The notes beneath the pieces are model-generated. The model saw only the letters and a program-made list of their open reading frames with translations. It made no database searches and was not told the DNA's origin. The position numbers were made by a program, and so were the translations under genes. Below are positions 11,457 to 22,750 of a DNA stretch of 64,000 nucleotides, in pieces. The DNA comes from Xiphophorus maculatus (taxonomy: Eukaryota > Chordata > Actinopteri > Cyprinodontiformes > Poeciliidae): the NCBI RefSeq assembly GCF_002775205.1, contig NC_036461.1, forward strand, positions 12,809,015 to 12,873,014, written 5' to 3'. Every line of letters starts with the position of its first letter. Within the stretch, counting starts at the first letter, position 1.

Positions 11457-13373
11457 ATGGACCCAGAAGATATAAAGGAGCTGACGGAAACGATCAGCGA
11501 GTATAAGGAGGCGATGGCCAAGCCGTACGCTGCCATCCGACGGCTCGGTTTCGCCATCCGCTTGGGGCTCCTGTTGGACTACTGGGTTCCTCGCTTTCCG
11601 CACCCGGGGTTGGTGGAGTTGCAGAGGGAGGCAGAGTGGGAGCGTATGGCGGCTCTAGCCGTCATGGCTGGCGAACCTCTGCCTCCCAAGCCGCACAGTC
11701 TCTCCGCCAGCCCGGATCCAGCTCCAGCTCCGGGACCAGCACCCCCAACCGGTGCGGCCGGCGCACCCGGGGCCGTTTCAGCCGGCGTTCCAGCCGGCGC
11801 ACCCGAGGCCGTTTCAGCCGGCGTTCCAGCCGGCGCACCCGAGGCCTCAGCCGGCGTTCCAGCCGGCGCACCGCAGGCCGAATCAGCCGGCGTTCCAGCC
11901 GGCGCACCGCAGGCCGAATCAGCCGGTGTTCCAGCCGGCGCACCCCAGGCCGAATCAGCCGGTGTTCCAGCCGGCGCACCCCAGGCCGCCCGGAGACAGC
12001 GACGTGAGCCGCCGGTGGACCCGGCCCCTCGTCGCCTTCCGGAGCTGTCACCTCCGCTGCCGGTTCCCAGGCTCCGCTGCGGCTCGCCCCCGCAGCCGGT
12101 TCCCAGGCTTCGCTGCGGCTCGCCCCCGCAGCCGGTTCCCAGGCTTCGCTGCGGCTCGCCCCCGCAGCCGGCCCCGAGGCTCCGCTCCGGCTCACCTCCA
12201 GCCGGCGCACCCGAGGCCGAATCAGCCGGCGTTCCAGCCGGCGCACCTTCCGAGACTCCCAGTGTTCCTTCCGAGACTCCCAGTGTTCCTTCCGAGACTC
12301 CCAGTGTTCCTTCCGAGACCCAGACTCCCAGCGTTCCTTCCGAGACTCCCTGCGTTCCGACTCTGACTCCCTGCGTTCCGACTCTGACTCCCTGCGTTCC
12401 GACTCTGACTCCCTGCGTTCCTCCAGAGATCCTGACTTCCAGCGTTCCTCCAGAGATCCTGACTTCCAGCGTTCCTCCAGAGACCCTGACCTCCAGCGTT
12501 CCTCCTGAGACCCTGACCTCCAGCGTTCCTCCTGAGACCCTGACCTCCAGCGTTCCACCCGAGACCGAGACTCCCTGCGTTCCACCCGAGACTCCCTGCG
12601 TTCCACCCGAGACTCCCTGCGTTCCACCCGAGACTCCCTGCGTTCCACCCGAGACTCCCTGCGTTCCACCCGAGACCGAGACTCCCTGCGTTCCACCCGA
12701 GACCGAGACTCCCTGCGTTCCACCCGAGACCGAGACTCCCTGCGTTCCACCCGAGACCGAGACTCCCAGTGTTCCACCCGAGACCCCCAGCGTTCCGACC
12801 GAGACCCCCTGTGCTCCACCAGAGACCCTGCCTCGGGGGGCTCGTCGTCGCCGTCTGTGGGCGGTCCCCGGGACCCATCGCCACCTCCAGCGCCGCGGAC
12901 GGCCGCCGGACCGCCTCCGTGGTTCCCGCCTCCAGCGCCGCGGACGGCCGCCGGACCGCCTCCGTGGTTCCCGCCTCCATGGTTCCCGCCTCCAGCGCCA
13001 CGGACGGCCGCCGGACCGCCTCCGTGGTTCCCGCCTCCAGCGTCGCGGTCGGCCGCCGGACCGCCTCTGTGGTTCCCGCCTCCAGCGCCGCGGTCGACCG
13101 CCGGACCGCCTCCGTGGTTCCCGCCTCCAGCGCCGCGGACGGCCGCCGGACCGCCTCTGTGGTTCCCGCCTCCAGCGCCGCGGACGGCCGCCGGACCGCC
13201 TCCGTGGTTCCCGCCTCCAGCGCCGCGGACGGCCGCCGGACCGCCTCCGTGGTTCCCGCCGCCGCGGTCGACCGCCGGACCGCCTCCGTGGTTCCCGCCT
13301 CCAGCGCCGCGGACGGCCGCCGGACCGCCTCTGTGGTTCCCGCCTCCTTTGCCTCCGCCCACCCTGTGGGTAG
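11457..13373 (+). CDS. Proline-rich tandem-repeat protein of the LTR element
   Basis: A 638-codon open frame begins MDPEDIKELTETISEYKEA. The first roughly 80 residues look like an ordinary helical domain. The remainder is low-complexity tandem repeats in successive blocks: AGVPAGAPEA-type, PRLRCGSPPQPV-type, PSVPSETP-type, PPETPCV-type, and finally an arginine-rich RRGRPPDRLRGS-type block. The position of the start, just after the 5' LTR, suggests it stands in the place of gag. I see no CCHC zinc knuckle and no pol domain. The function is unknown; it may be a Gag-like packaging protein or a captured sequence. Many other frames are also open here because the repeat periods are multiples of three and GC-rich; I treat those as shadows. 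Confidence 0.55.
   Translation: MDPEDIKELTETISEYKEAMAKPYAAIRRLGFAIRLGLLLDYWVPRFPHPGLVELQREAEWERMAALAVMAGEPLPPKPHSLSASPDPAPAPGPAPPTGAAGAPGAVSAGVPAGAPEAVSAGVPAGAPEASAGVPAGAPQAESAGVPAGAPQAESAGVPAGAPQAESAGVPAGAPQAARRQRREPPVDPAPRRLPELSPPLPVPRLRCGSPPQPVPRLRCGSPPQPVPRLRCGSPPQPAPRLRSGSPPAGAPEAESAGVPAGAPSETPSVPSETPSVPSETPSVPSETQTPSVPSETPCVPTLTPCVPTLTPCVPTLTPCVPPEILTSSVPPEILTSSVPPETLTSSVPPETLTSSVPPETLTSSVPPETETPCVPPETPCVPPETPCVPPETPCVPPETPCVPPETETPCVPPETETPCVPPETETPCVPPETETPSVPPETPSVPTETPCAPPETLPRGARRRRLWAVPGTHRHLQRRGRPPDRLRGSRLQRRGRPPDRLRGSRLHGSRLQRHGRPPDRLRGSRLQRRGRPPDRLCGSRLQRRGRPPDRLRGSRLQRRGRPPDRLCGSRLQRRGRPPDRLRGSRLQRRGRPPDRLRGSRRRGRPPDRLRGSRLQRRGRPPDRLCGSRLLCLRPPCG
11760..13350 (+). repeat. GC-rich coding minisatellite blocks inside the LTR element
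   Basis: Several adjacent tandem arrays with different unit lengths, all in multiples of three, run from about 11,760 to 13,350. The last array repeats a unit containing 'ggccgccggaccgcctc' and 'ggttcccgcctccagcgcc'. GC content is far above the surrounding genome. Confidence 0.85.
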
Positions 13374-13601
13374 TTTTTTGTTGTTTTTGGACTCTTGGCC
13401 CTCCCTGTGTTTCCGCCCACGATGGTGGGTTGTTTTTTGTTTTTCTGGACTCTGGCCCCCCGTCCAGCGCCCCTCCGCCCACCCTTGTTGTGTTTTTGTT
13501 TTTTCTGGACTCTGGCCCCCCATCCGGCGCCCCTCCGCCCACCCTTGTTGTGGTTTTTTTTTTTTTTGGGCGTCTGGTAGCCGCCCTTGAGGGGGGGGTA
13601 C

Positions 13602-13906
13602 TGTCAGGATCTGTGTTTTCTGTGTTCATTTAGAGTTTTTTGTGTCCTTGCGTCTCTTCGTTGTCCTGTCCTCCCCTTGATTGTTCCCAGGTGTGTCTCG
13701 TCTCTGTGATTACCCTCCCGTGTATTTAACTCCACCTGTGTTCTTTGTTCCTCGTCGGGTCCTCGTCTACGTCTAGTCTATTCGTTGTCAGTGTTTCCTT
13801 GTGCCTGCTGCTTGTTCCTGGACTTATTCACCATTAAAATCATCATTTTCATCCCACCTGGGTCTACAGCGTCTGCCTCACCAACCCCCACCCGCACCCC
13901 ATGACA
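13602..13906 (+). repeat. 3' LTR of the element
   Basis: A 305-bp direct repeat reading the same as the 5' LTR, ending ATGACA and followed by the AAAGT target duplication. Confidence 0.92.
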
Positions 13907-13911
13907 AAAGT

Positions 13912-16900
13912 GTTTCGAAAAATGTCTTGAACTAAACATTACTCCGTCTGGTTTGAGTTCAAAATGAAGATGTTTGGCTGTCCTTCAGGAAATACATTTT
14001 AAAATACCTGCATCAGATTTCTTGCACTTCAGTTTGTAATAGTTTTGCTTGTTTGTATATGTATGCTAAAGTTCTCAAATGTTTACTAGTTAGTGAGCTT
14101 ATTCTGCAATATTTTGGGGTTTATTCTTCTCAAAAAAATAACATTTTCTTTCTGTGCAAATTGGTTTTCAACTATTCCCAGGAGAACTAACTCTCTACCT
14201 TCCAGATGACTCAATTAGTTTTCTGTCTCTCAAATTAGAGTGCACATGGACAGAGAAGGGCCTTTTAAATCCCTAAATAGCTCAAAGAATAAACTGTAGT
14301 GTCCACAAAGAAAGACCTCGTTTATCATTCAGCGGTTCACAGGACTGTCGTTGTGGACACTTATTTTAGATATTTGGCACTTATTTGTTCATCATTAGAT
14401 CTGAAATTAGATCATCTGTGCCTTGAACCTGAGTTGAAAGGAGTAAATAGATTGTTAGTTCTCAGAGACCCAAAGAGGGTGGGAATGGGATTCTCTTTTT
14501 TGTGTGCGAGGATGTGAGTGTGTGTGTTTGGGCAGCATCACGCATTTTGACACGTGTGTGTGAGTCCGTGTGAAGGTTGTTTTTTTTTAAATCTGGCAAC
14601 TGATTGTGCGTGTCATGCCGAGGACAAACAGGGAAGGCTGTTCGCCTACACAGCTGCATGTCCACAGGCTGTTGAGTGGCCACCTCTTATCACAGCCGTA
14701 TACAACAGCGTATTGTTTGGCCAGATGAGAGCTTAACTCTCTCATTAAGGTCACTGGGGAAGAGGATGGGAACTCAGAAGAGGAAACCCATGACACTTTT
14801 AGGACCCCGCTCAAGGGAAGACACTTGTGTTGAACTCGTGTGTGGGTACGGCGGTGAATGGAGGCTTCACAGCGGAAATACGACCCCGGCACTTTCATCT
14901 GGAGTGCGAACTAAAATCTTCTGCTCATTGCGGCTGTGGGAAACAGAATTTGGTTAAATTAGGCGTGAAAATGTGGCTTTTCTATTCAATAATATCACTC
15001 AGATTCTGCTGAAATACAATGAAAATAGCTCCCTCTGGTGTTAAATGAGAATAATAATCGGTTAGAGTTTGCCTCCTGGTCCCCTTGGCACTGCTTACTG
15101 GAATCAGGAAAGTTTTTTTTTATTACTCCAATCCTTTGAGTTTATATTGCTGCTGCACTTTAATTTTGATCAGTAATTATGATCATAAAGTTTGTGGATC
15201 AGCCTGAGTTCCTTTGGATGACAACACAGGAGACATCTGTGCGCCCGCAACGTTCGGGCCGAGGAGCTGCTCCCCCTGCGGTTGGCTGCTAGTGGAAAAA
15301 CCCATAATGGCCTTTAATTGGGACTTTAATTGTGTGTGTGGTGGAGCAAAAGCATTGACTACAAAACTGGTGGTATTTGAGTGCATACATGCATCTTTTG
15401 TGTAAGTATATGTGCGGCTCACCCGATCCTCTTCTTTTCTTGGCTAGTGAATGGCTTCAGTTGGAGTCAGAGCAGCCATGGCCAATCATATACATCATTA
15501 TCTATACTGTCTATGAGGAATTGGCAATTGGTGAGTAAAATGCAACAAATACAGTAGATGCATACACTGTCATTTGTGCAAACAAAAAGATCATTTAGTT
15601 ATCAATTGTCCCAATTTATCAACGCTTTTTGGGTATATTTAAATATGATGCTGGTGACTACTTTCGAAGCCTTCTAAGTTGTAAAGACAACAAGATGACA
15701 TTTGACCCCATGAAATGGCTTTACCTAAATACTTTACTCTTTGTACTATGCTATTTGTATTACTTTACAAGCATTTGAATGCTTATAAAGAGGATATAAA
15801 TATAAAATTCACAGCTATTTACAACAGGCATACCTATCTACACTTAAAAAATAATAACAGATTAGTCTATAAATTACCTTATATGTAATAAGATAGAATA
15901 ACACATGGAATAAGAATTGAACACATAAAGAAGGAGTTGTAATCAGGCACTTGAAATGCAGAAATTAATCCTGCTCCTTATCAATGCAATTTAACGTCAC
16001 CCTGTTCAGTCCTAAGTGAAGACCTGCAAAACGGTTTCACAGTGTGAAGGTATTGTAAAATAATTCGGTCATGATGGGTACAAATACAGTAATCACTTAA
16101 GCCTTTTGCAACCTTAAATTTGAAAAACATACTTATCATATTAGTTACAGATATACTTCTCAACTTCTCATAATCTGAAAATGGAAAAGAATATTATTTC
16201 AACATAAACAGAACCCCGACCTCCTCATAAGATTTCTGATAGAAGTGAAAAGAATAATCAGAAGAGATTTTTAGAAACACTTGGAATTACCAGAAACAAT
16301 TTCTCCATAAAAAAAAGTAGTATACTTAACCACAATCGCTCTTGGGGCACAGCACATTAAATATCAGTTATTTGTTAATCATTTCAAATACAAAAATACT
16401 TCGTTGATCCCAAAAGGAAATTAAATGTTGAGCAACTCAGATTAATTTAAAAAAATTTCAGAGTGATGAAGCAAACATTTCTCCTCTGAGCTTCACTATA
16501 GTCCAGCTATTCAGTAGACCTCAAGGCTGAAATCCGCAATAAAGCTGAAGAGGTACACTTGAATGCTACATTAGAGCATGGCCATTCAGCTATTTATATT
16601 CCTCAATGATTAGATTCAAAATCTGTTGTGAATAATAAATAAATCCAAAGTTCCACAGAATCCACAGGCTTTAGGTTAGCTACCTAAGGCAGTGGCATCG
16701 ATTGGCTTCTTAAATTTAACATTGTTGTTCAATGCTGAGCTATGAATGCAACTATACAGGAAAGGGTTTTTTTCTGCTAAGTATTTAATGGGTTTTAGAA
16801 AGTGTGCCCAATACTCATTATCTGCATCACTCCATTTTACTACACATAACATAGTTTACTGACTCATTTGTGTTGATTTCTTTGTATGTGAGAACTTCTT

Positions 16901-19900
16901 GTGTTGTTATCTACATCTGGTGTAAATTTCACATCAATAGAGCCCTTAGAAATATATTTACTGGGAAAAAGTGTTGACATATTCAATACGTACTTTCCCC
17001 ATGGCAAGCTGTGGGGAATGCCTCGGAAGAAAATTTGCAAGGCGACATTTGACCTCTTGAAATTGCTTTCCAAGAATACTCCTTAAATAGTTATCATCAC
17101 ACTGCATGTTATTTCAACGGCCTTCTGTGAAAAACGTGAATAAGAGGCATGTCACAGAGCGTGGATAAACTGGGTGTTGATACACACGTGTCAAACACAA
17201 GGCAAAGCAGAGATGAAAGGAGGAGAGTGTACATGAAGCTGTCTGCCTGTCATGATTTTGCTGGCACCGCTCTGGACATTTGTAAGCGACGGAAAACAAG
17301 GCGCCATGTTTTCCGATCATGTTGGGTCGTCCTGGCCTCTGTTCTATGCGCCACACACACTCACCTACACACATGCACCCACGCTGCCAAAAGAGAGGCA
17401 GGAGCTTGTGGTTTCAGTCCAGTGACGGCGGCGTGTAGTCGGGGTGGCAGCGCTTCAGGAGCAGCTCCTCGTTCTGGAGAAGCCTGTTTGTGTTGGCCCT
17501 GAATTAATAACTTTTCATTTAGTGCGGAAATGACAGGAATAGTAATTAAGGAAATGGAATGATTTTATTGGCCATGATGTTTATATTAAGTTCCAGATGT
17601 GGAGCAGCTGCCTGCAGAGCACAAGGCCCTGCCCCCATGTGTGCTATCTACAATGGAGGAACTCTTATTAAAAGAGTAAGATAACGACTCCAGCCAAACT
17701 CATGTCTGTGTACATTAAAGAAACGTATGGTATTTCATTCACAGTATGTAGAAAGCTAAACTACAATCATGTCTGGGTTGATTAATGAAAGGCCGTCACA
17801 AAGCACCGTGAGGTCTGCTTCAAATTTATAAATCTGCCCCCAAAGTGCAATTTATTTGCAGATATAATGTTACTCCGTTTCAGGGCTGATTTGCTTGAAT
17901 GGAAAAGTTAATATTAAAGAGTGACTGTTCAGCATTTTTGGGTGGCCCTGACATATGTGAGATCCTTGTTGTACCGTAGTTCAGTGTGCTTTAAATGGAA
18001 ATGACAACAGCACTGAGATCCCTGCATTTCCCTGTCAAACTTTCAGTTTGGATTTCAAATTAAAAGCAAATCTGTGTATTTTGAGACCAAAGATATTTTT
18101 ATAAGCTCATGACAAGGAATTGACAAATGTATTCTACACTACCTGGACATTTAATGCAACACTGCTGAATAGGAAAAGAATTCTTGCACGTAGTTTGTGT
18201 TCTTGATGATCATTTATACATACATGAAATATTGTAAAAATGTGACACGGTGGGTGAGTGTTCCCAAAACTTAACTTAGACAACTAAATAACTCCAGTAA
18301 GAAGGCCATTACTTCTTTGTTTTTCTTTCTCATAGATTAGTGCTTCAATGTTTAGATGTGTCTCTTTTCTGGAAGGAGCTATTGATTAAAATATTGCTGG
18401 TAATTTTGTATACCTTTTGTTTTCTTGTTTTATTTTAATTTTTTTGGTATTTCAGGCATACTATATAAAGAAGCTGGTTGCCTACATGTGCCAGGGCATG
18501 TTTCGCTCACCATAAAAAATATCTTGGGATGGTATTTTACTTATGTGATGGACTTAATTAAATCAGGGTTGCATCAAAGTAGACAGGCTGCGTAATGAAA
18601 TATGAAATTGGATTGGTATGACCTTCGGCCTTCATTTGAACCTGTATCTGTGTGTCCATTACAGATGTACACAAATCTTTGCCTATATTGTGCTGATGTT
18701 GAAAAAACAATTTCGCAATTGCTGTGTTTTCATAAAATAAGTATAAATTAATAATTAATAAAATAAATTAAATTAAAATTGCTTGTTTTATAAGCTATAA
18801 GTCATTAAAAATTATGCCTGTAAACGTTGCAAAAAGTTACAGGAGATGTTCATATTTCAGCCATCATTAGCTATCAAACAGACACCTGCATCTTATTCAT
18901 GTGTTGGAGAAACAAGGTTCTTATACTTGGGAGCAGCTACATATGTGGTGCTTTGGGGAAATTGTGATCTGTGATTTCACAGAATGGATTAACACACAAC
19001 TTTTTATGAATTGTGCAATAGTCTGAGAGCTTCACAATATTCAACAAGGTTGAATTGAAATAAAAGAAAAGATAAAATTATTTTCGATGTTCTCTAAAAA
19101 GAAAAAACATCACAGTGAACATAGTGAGATCCTGTGACAGCCAAAAGTTGATATGTGATTTCACACTTGATGTGTATGTTGTGTTCTTAACTAAAACCAA
19201 CTGTTTCCTAACTCTTATTTTGAATGGCTCTTTCCAGCAACATGTTTTTTGGATTCATTTATTTCTGCCCTGGATCTCCAGAAAGCTCAACATGCTGGAG
19301 AAACTTCCAGGGAAATGAGTAAAATCACAATAAAGGGAGGGTAACATGTGAGAATACTTGAGACCAGCGGATCGTGTATAGATGAATCCAACAAAACAAT
19401 AAAGGAAGAATAACTCAGCGAATTGTGAACTCTCACGCTTGTTCTGTATTTATGTCAGGAGATTTAAAAGTCATAAACCCCACTCTCACTGTTGTTTTGG
19501 AAGTGAGTTTAAATACAGAGGAAATGCTGAATTTCCCCATCCTCTTTCTTACGGCGGTCACTTTTCTCCTTCTTACGCGAGAGTCATTCATTATGGAGAT
19601 GTTTTCCTGTTTGCATGGCAATAGTATAGCCGTGCCCATTACTGCACCCAGTGATGTTTTGCTCTGTTGTGATGTGCTCCCATCTGGTTTCCAGTGAAAA
19701 TGCATCACTCCATTAACATTGCCTGTGATCTAGAGGATGCTTTAATCTAAGACTATAAACTCCACTTAATTACATCCTCCAAAGGAGCTCTATTAGTATA
19801 ATGCAATCAAACAGGGAGCACATCCATTTTGGCAAGTCAAACATGCTCAGATGGCTCTTGAAAGTGTTTACTTTTGTGTTCTGATCAGCTCATAAAATTA

Positions 19901-20570
19901 TGTTTAGAGGTCCCATGTTCAAAAACCTGGTCTGATACTCGTAACCTCATGGGTAAAAATAAAACTCACTGGTAATATATGGCAGATTCTGTTTCTTGCA
20001 ACCAAAAAACAAGCGTGATAATGGAGCTTTGGAGAGTCTAAACGGTCTCTCTGTGTGGCACACAGATGACTTTATGCTTGACCTTTCATGCGTCTCACTT
20101 CATAACCTCAAGCCATATTCTTAATTGCTGTCTGTGTTGTTCCAGTTTCCAACATTCTGGTAAGATTTCTATCAATCTAAACTTCAAGTTAAAAAGCAAA
20201 ACTGGATAGTATAAAATTATATACAAAGACATTTTTGTAAAATGTGACATTTCATTTTTGATTTGCTATTCACTAAAATTAGATGAAATGCAGATAGTTG
20301 TTTGTTTTCAGTATACAACATCTTTGCCAGTATTTTGTATGTGTAATAACTTGGCTCTGACGATAGAAACCTTATGAAAGAGAGGAATGAAAAAATCCAT
20401 TGTTGAAGGAAAGCTGTTGCATTTTCAATTTGCCTGAAGTCGCTTATAAGACACACGCAAACGTGGAAGACGGTGCTCCATTGAGATGAGAACATTGAAC
20501 TTTTTTTTATTTTTTATTAAGTATAGTAGAAACTAACATTTCAAATCACCATGCTGATTAAACCATGCTA
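13912..20570. other. Intergenic sequence without a supported gene
   Basis: No recognisable coding exon. A short repeat-like motif 'tacttcgttgatcccaaaag' at about 16400 resembles a fish retroelement tail (tactttattgatccc...). Stretches at about 17,380-17,680 and 19,540-19,830 are compositionally complex with homeodomain- and octamer-type words (AGTAATTAAGG, TTTGCATGG), so they are candidate enhancers only. Confidence 0.45.
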
Positions 20571-20574
20571 ACAA

Positions 20575-21440
20575 TGAAATGTGGTGGTGGAAGAGTATGC
20601 CATGGGAAGGCATTTCTACAGGGTCAAGGAAGCTAGATAGTTGATGGGAAGATGGATTAAACTAAATATAGGGTAAGAAACTGCAAAAGAGTTGAAACAA
20701 GGGCAGAGATTCAACTTCAAGAAGGAAAACAATTCTAAACATTCAGCCAGAGTTACAAAGGAATGGTTAACATCAAAACATACAGTATTCTACATATCAA
20801 TGCACATACCTGTAGCTCCATCATTAAAGCAAAATGATAGCTACCACATTATGAAGAAATCAAATGTACTAGAAACTGTGCATCAATCGTAGGATTTAAT
20901 TTGTCAAAAACACTTAAACACCATTCCACTAGAGACCATTTATCACAGCTCCCAGTATATCACTGTGTTAGAATGGCCCAATCAAAGGAGTAGATGTATG
21001 GAATGGATTGAATGAGTTCAAAAAAGTACAACTATAAACCAACTTAAAAACTGTTTAAAAAGGCGCTTATTGGGAAATATGTTATATGTTGTATAAGATG
21101 AGTGTTTCAAAGACCATAAATGCTATTGATGATATAAAAAGTGTTTAAATAAATTGTACATCTAAAGATGAAAATGTGAGTCTTAAATGTCATGTAAGGT
21201 GGGAATAATTTTTGTTTATCTGGTGTTTGGACATTTAATTGTTTGTAAGTGAGTATGAAAGAGTCGGGAAATCATAAGATCCTGTATCTTCTAACTGCTC
21301 TTTCTTTTCGAACAGGAAATATAAAATTGCATGTCAATTGGGTATGATAATTTGTTTTAATTTTTTTTCTTCTTTCTTGCTTTTATTTTTGTCTGTTTTT
21401 GAAATAAATAAGTAAATAAAGTCCAGACCTAAGGTCTGCA
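20575..21440 (+). mobile_element. Tc1-like transposon fossil with two later insertions
   Basis: Bases 20577-20785 follow the well-known fish Tc1 transposase text, including 'ttgatgggaagatgga', 'gggcagagattcaacttc', 'acaattctaaacat' and 'gttacaaaggaatggtt'. The match resumes at about 20964 ('gtgttagaatggcccaatc') and again at about 21418 ('aaagtccagacctaa'). About 175 bp and 430 bp of foreign DNA separate these pieces. The transposase is a short, decayed internal part with no intact frame. Confidence 0.8.
20989..21417 (+). mobile_element. Insertion in the Tc1 fossil, LINE-like tail
   Basis: This block interrupts the Tc1 sequence between 'caatcaaag' and 'aaagtccagacc'. It ends in an A-rich repeat (aaataaataagtaaataaa) and is flanked by a short repeated AAAG, as expected for a 5'-truncated non-LTR retrotransposon. 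The family was not identified. Confidence 0.5.
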
Positions 21441-22680
21441 TTGAGGTTTAATTTTTGTATTTATTTAGAAAAATATTTCAATAAAAATATTTGTGTGACG
21501 GAAAGTCCCCGTGCTAATAGAGGATATCCTCATTTTATTTTTTCTTTATATTCCACGTGTATACTGAATGTGAGTCTGTTCTTCAGCTGCTCGTATTTAA
21601 TCAAGCAGATTAAAGCCACCTGCACAATGTGTGTTGGTAGATGTCTTCTTTTGATTTATGAGAGTTATTTGATTACATTTATCATAGTCTCATCAGGACC
21701 AATATTACATTTTAACATTGTACAGTGACTGAACTCATTGGGTCATCCAAAATAGCAACTTTTTGGCTGTAACTCAGAGCTTCAGGTGTTAAGTTTGACA
21801 AATTGTCCACAAGTGTTAAACTTATCGGGGGTTCTAAACCCTAAACTCTAAAGCAGAAATGAAAAATGGGATCATATTGCACAATTTAGTCAAATACTGA
21901 TGTACAAATGACTGTTTTATATATTACTTATTTTCTAGCAAATGCAGAGGCATAATAATTGGAGGGTAGCCTGTGATTCAAAGCTAATAGGCACACACTG
22001 CTAGAGAAGGTTCATTATAGCAGCCTATTGATCTTTGCTTCAATCAAAAACAACAGGAAACTGAAGTGGAGACCAATGAACCAGAAAGAAGTCCTGGTGG
22101 CTACTTCTATCTTCTGTTTCCATCAAAAGTAAGAACTTTAATGTGGAAATGACACCTTTCCTAATTGTTCTATGCAGAGACAACAGGCTAACTACAACTG
22201 TCAATAGAATAGACAGAAAATTTCTTAAAGCATTTTGAATAACAAGATAATGATCAAGCCTGAATTGCTTGATAAGTAGGATCAATAGGAATGTGTGACT
22301 GGACTGAATTGTTTTTTGAGTTTTTCTTTATCTTTTCTAGTGTCTTGATATGACTGAACAGAAATTGAACAGTATTGTGAATGTGGAGTGAGTTAAAGCA
22401 GAAACAACAAAATAATTTAATTAGTGCAAAAATTGCCGTGTTTTAATATTAGATTTAGAGTTGCTTGTGTGAGACACCTTCAAATTCTGTGTAGTTTTTC
22501 TATTTAGACTATTTTTGTCCGTGTTAGACCTAAGCTTGTTATAAACCATTGGTTTAAAAATATGCCTTCTTAATTACTCTGTAATATATCTAAAATTCTT
22601 TCTTTAAAGAATAAAACTGTGAATAAAACAGTGAATTGTGTTATTGTTACTTCTCCTCAATGGTTAATTTCGCGTCCCTT
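21441..22680. other. Intergenic sequence upstream of syf2
   Basis: AT-rich sequence with no recognisable coding exon or repeat by eye. Confidence 0.45.
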
Positions 22681-22750
22681 GATACTTTCGTAACGTCCGG
22701 TACCACTGACGTATTTCCGATTTTTTTTTCTTCTTGAAGGAAGAACAACA
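22681..22750 (+). promoter_or_regulatory. syf2 core promoter / 5' UTR region
   Basis: Lies directly before the syf2 start codon. It contains a CRE-like TGACGTA at 22707-22713 followed by an ETS-like word (ATTTCCG) and a pyrimidine-rich run. There is no TATA box, as is usual for housekeeping genes. The transcription start is not determined. Confidence 0.4.

Larger units (their letters stand above)
11093..13911 (+). mobile_element. Young non-autonomous LTR retrotransposon with AAAGT target duplication
   Basis: The element spans 11098-13906 (2,809 bp). It is bounded by two 305-bp direct repeats that read as identical and begin TG and end CA, and is flanked by AAAGT on both sides (11093-11097 and 13907-13911). 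A polypurine tract (GAGGGGGGGG) sits just before the 3' LTR. The interior encodes one long proline-rich repeat protein and nothing resembling protease, reverse transcriptase, RNase H or integrase. It therefore probably depends on an autonomous partner, plausibly of the Ty3/gypsy group, in the manner of TRIM/LARD elements. Identical LTRs and a perfect duplication imply a very recent insertion. The element looks structurally whole as a non-autonomous copy. Family assignment is inference. Confidence 0.9.

Noticed and set aside
11579-13629. Very long minus-strand open frames (613, 655 and 433 codons) over the LTR element
   Set aside because: They mirror the plus-strand GC-rich repeats, whose units are multiples of three. 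Orientation of LTRs and polypurine tract supports the plus strand.
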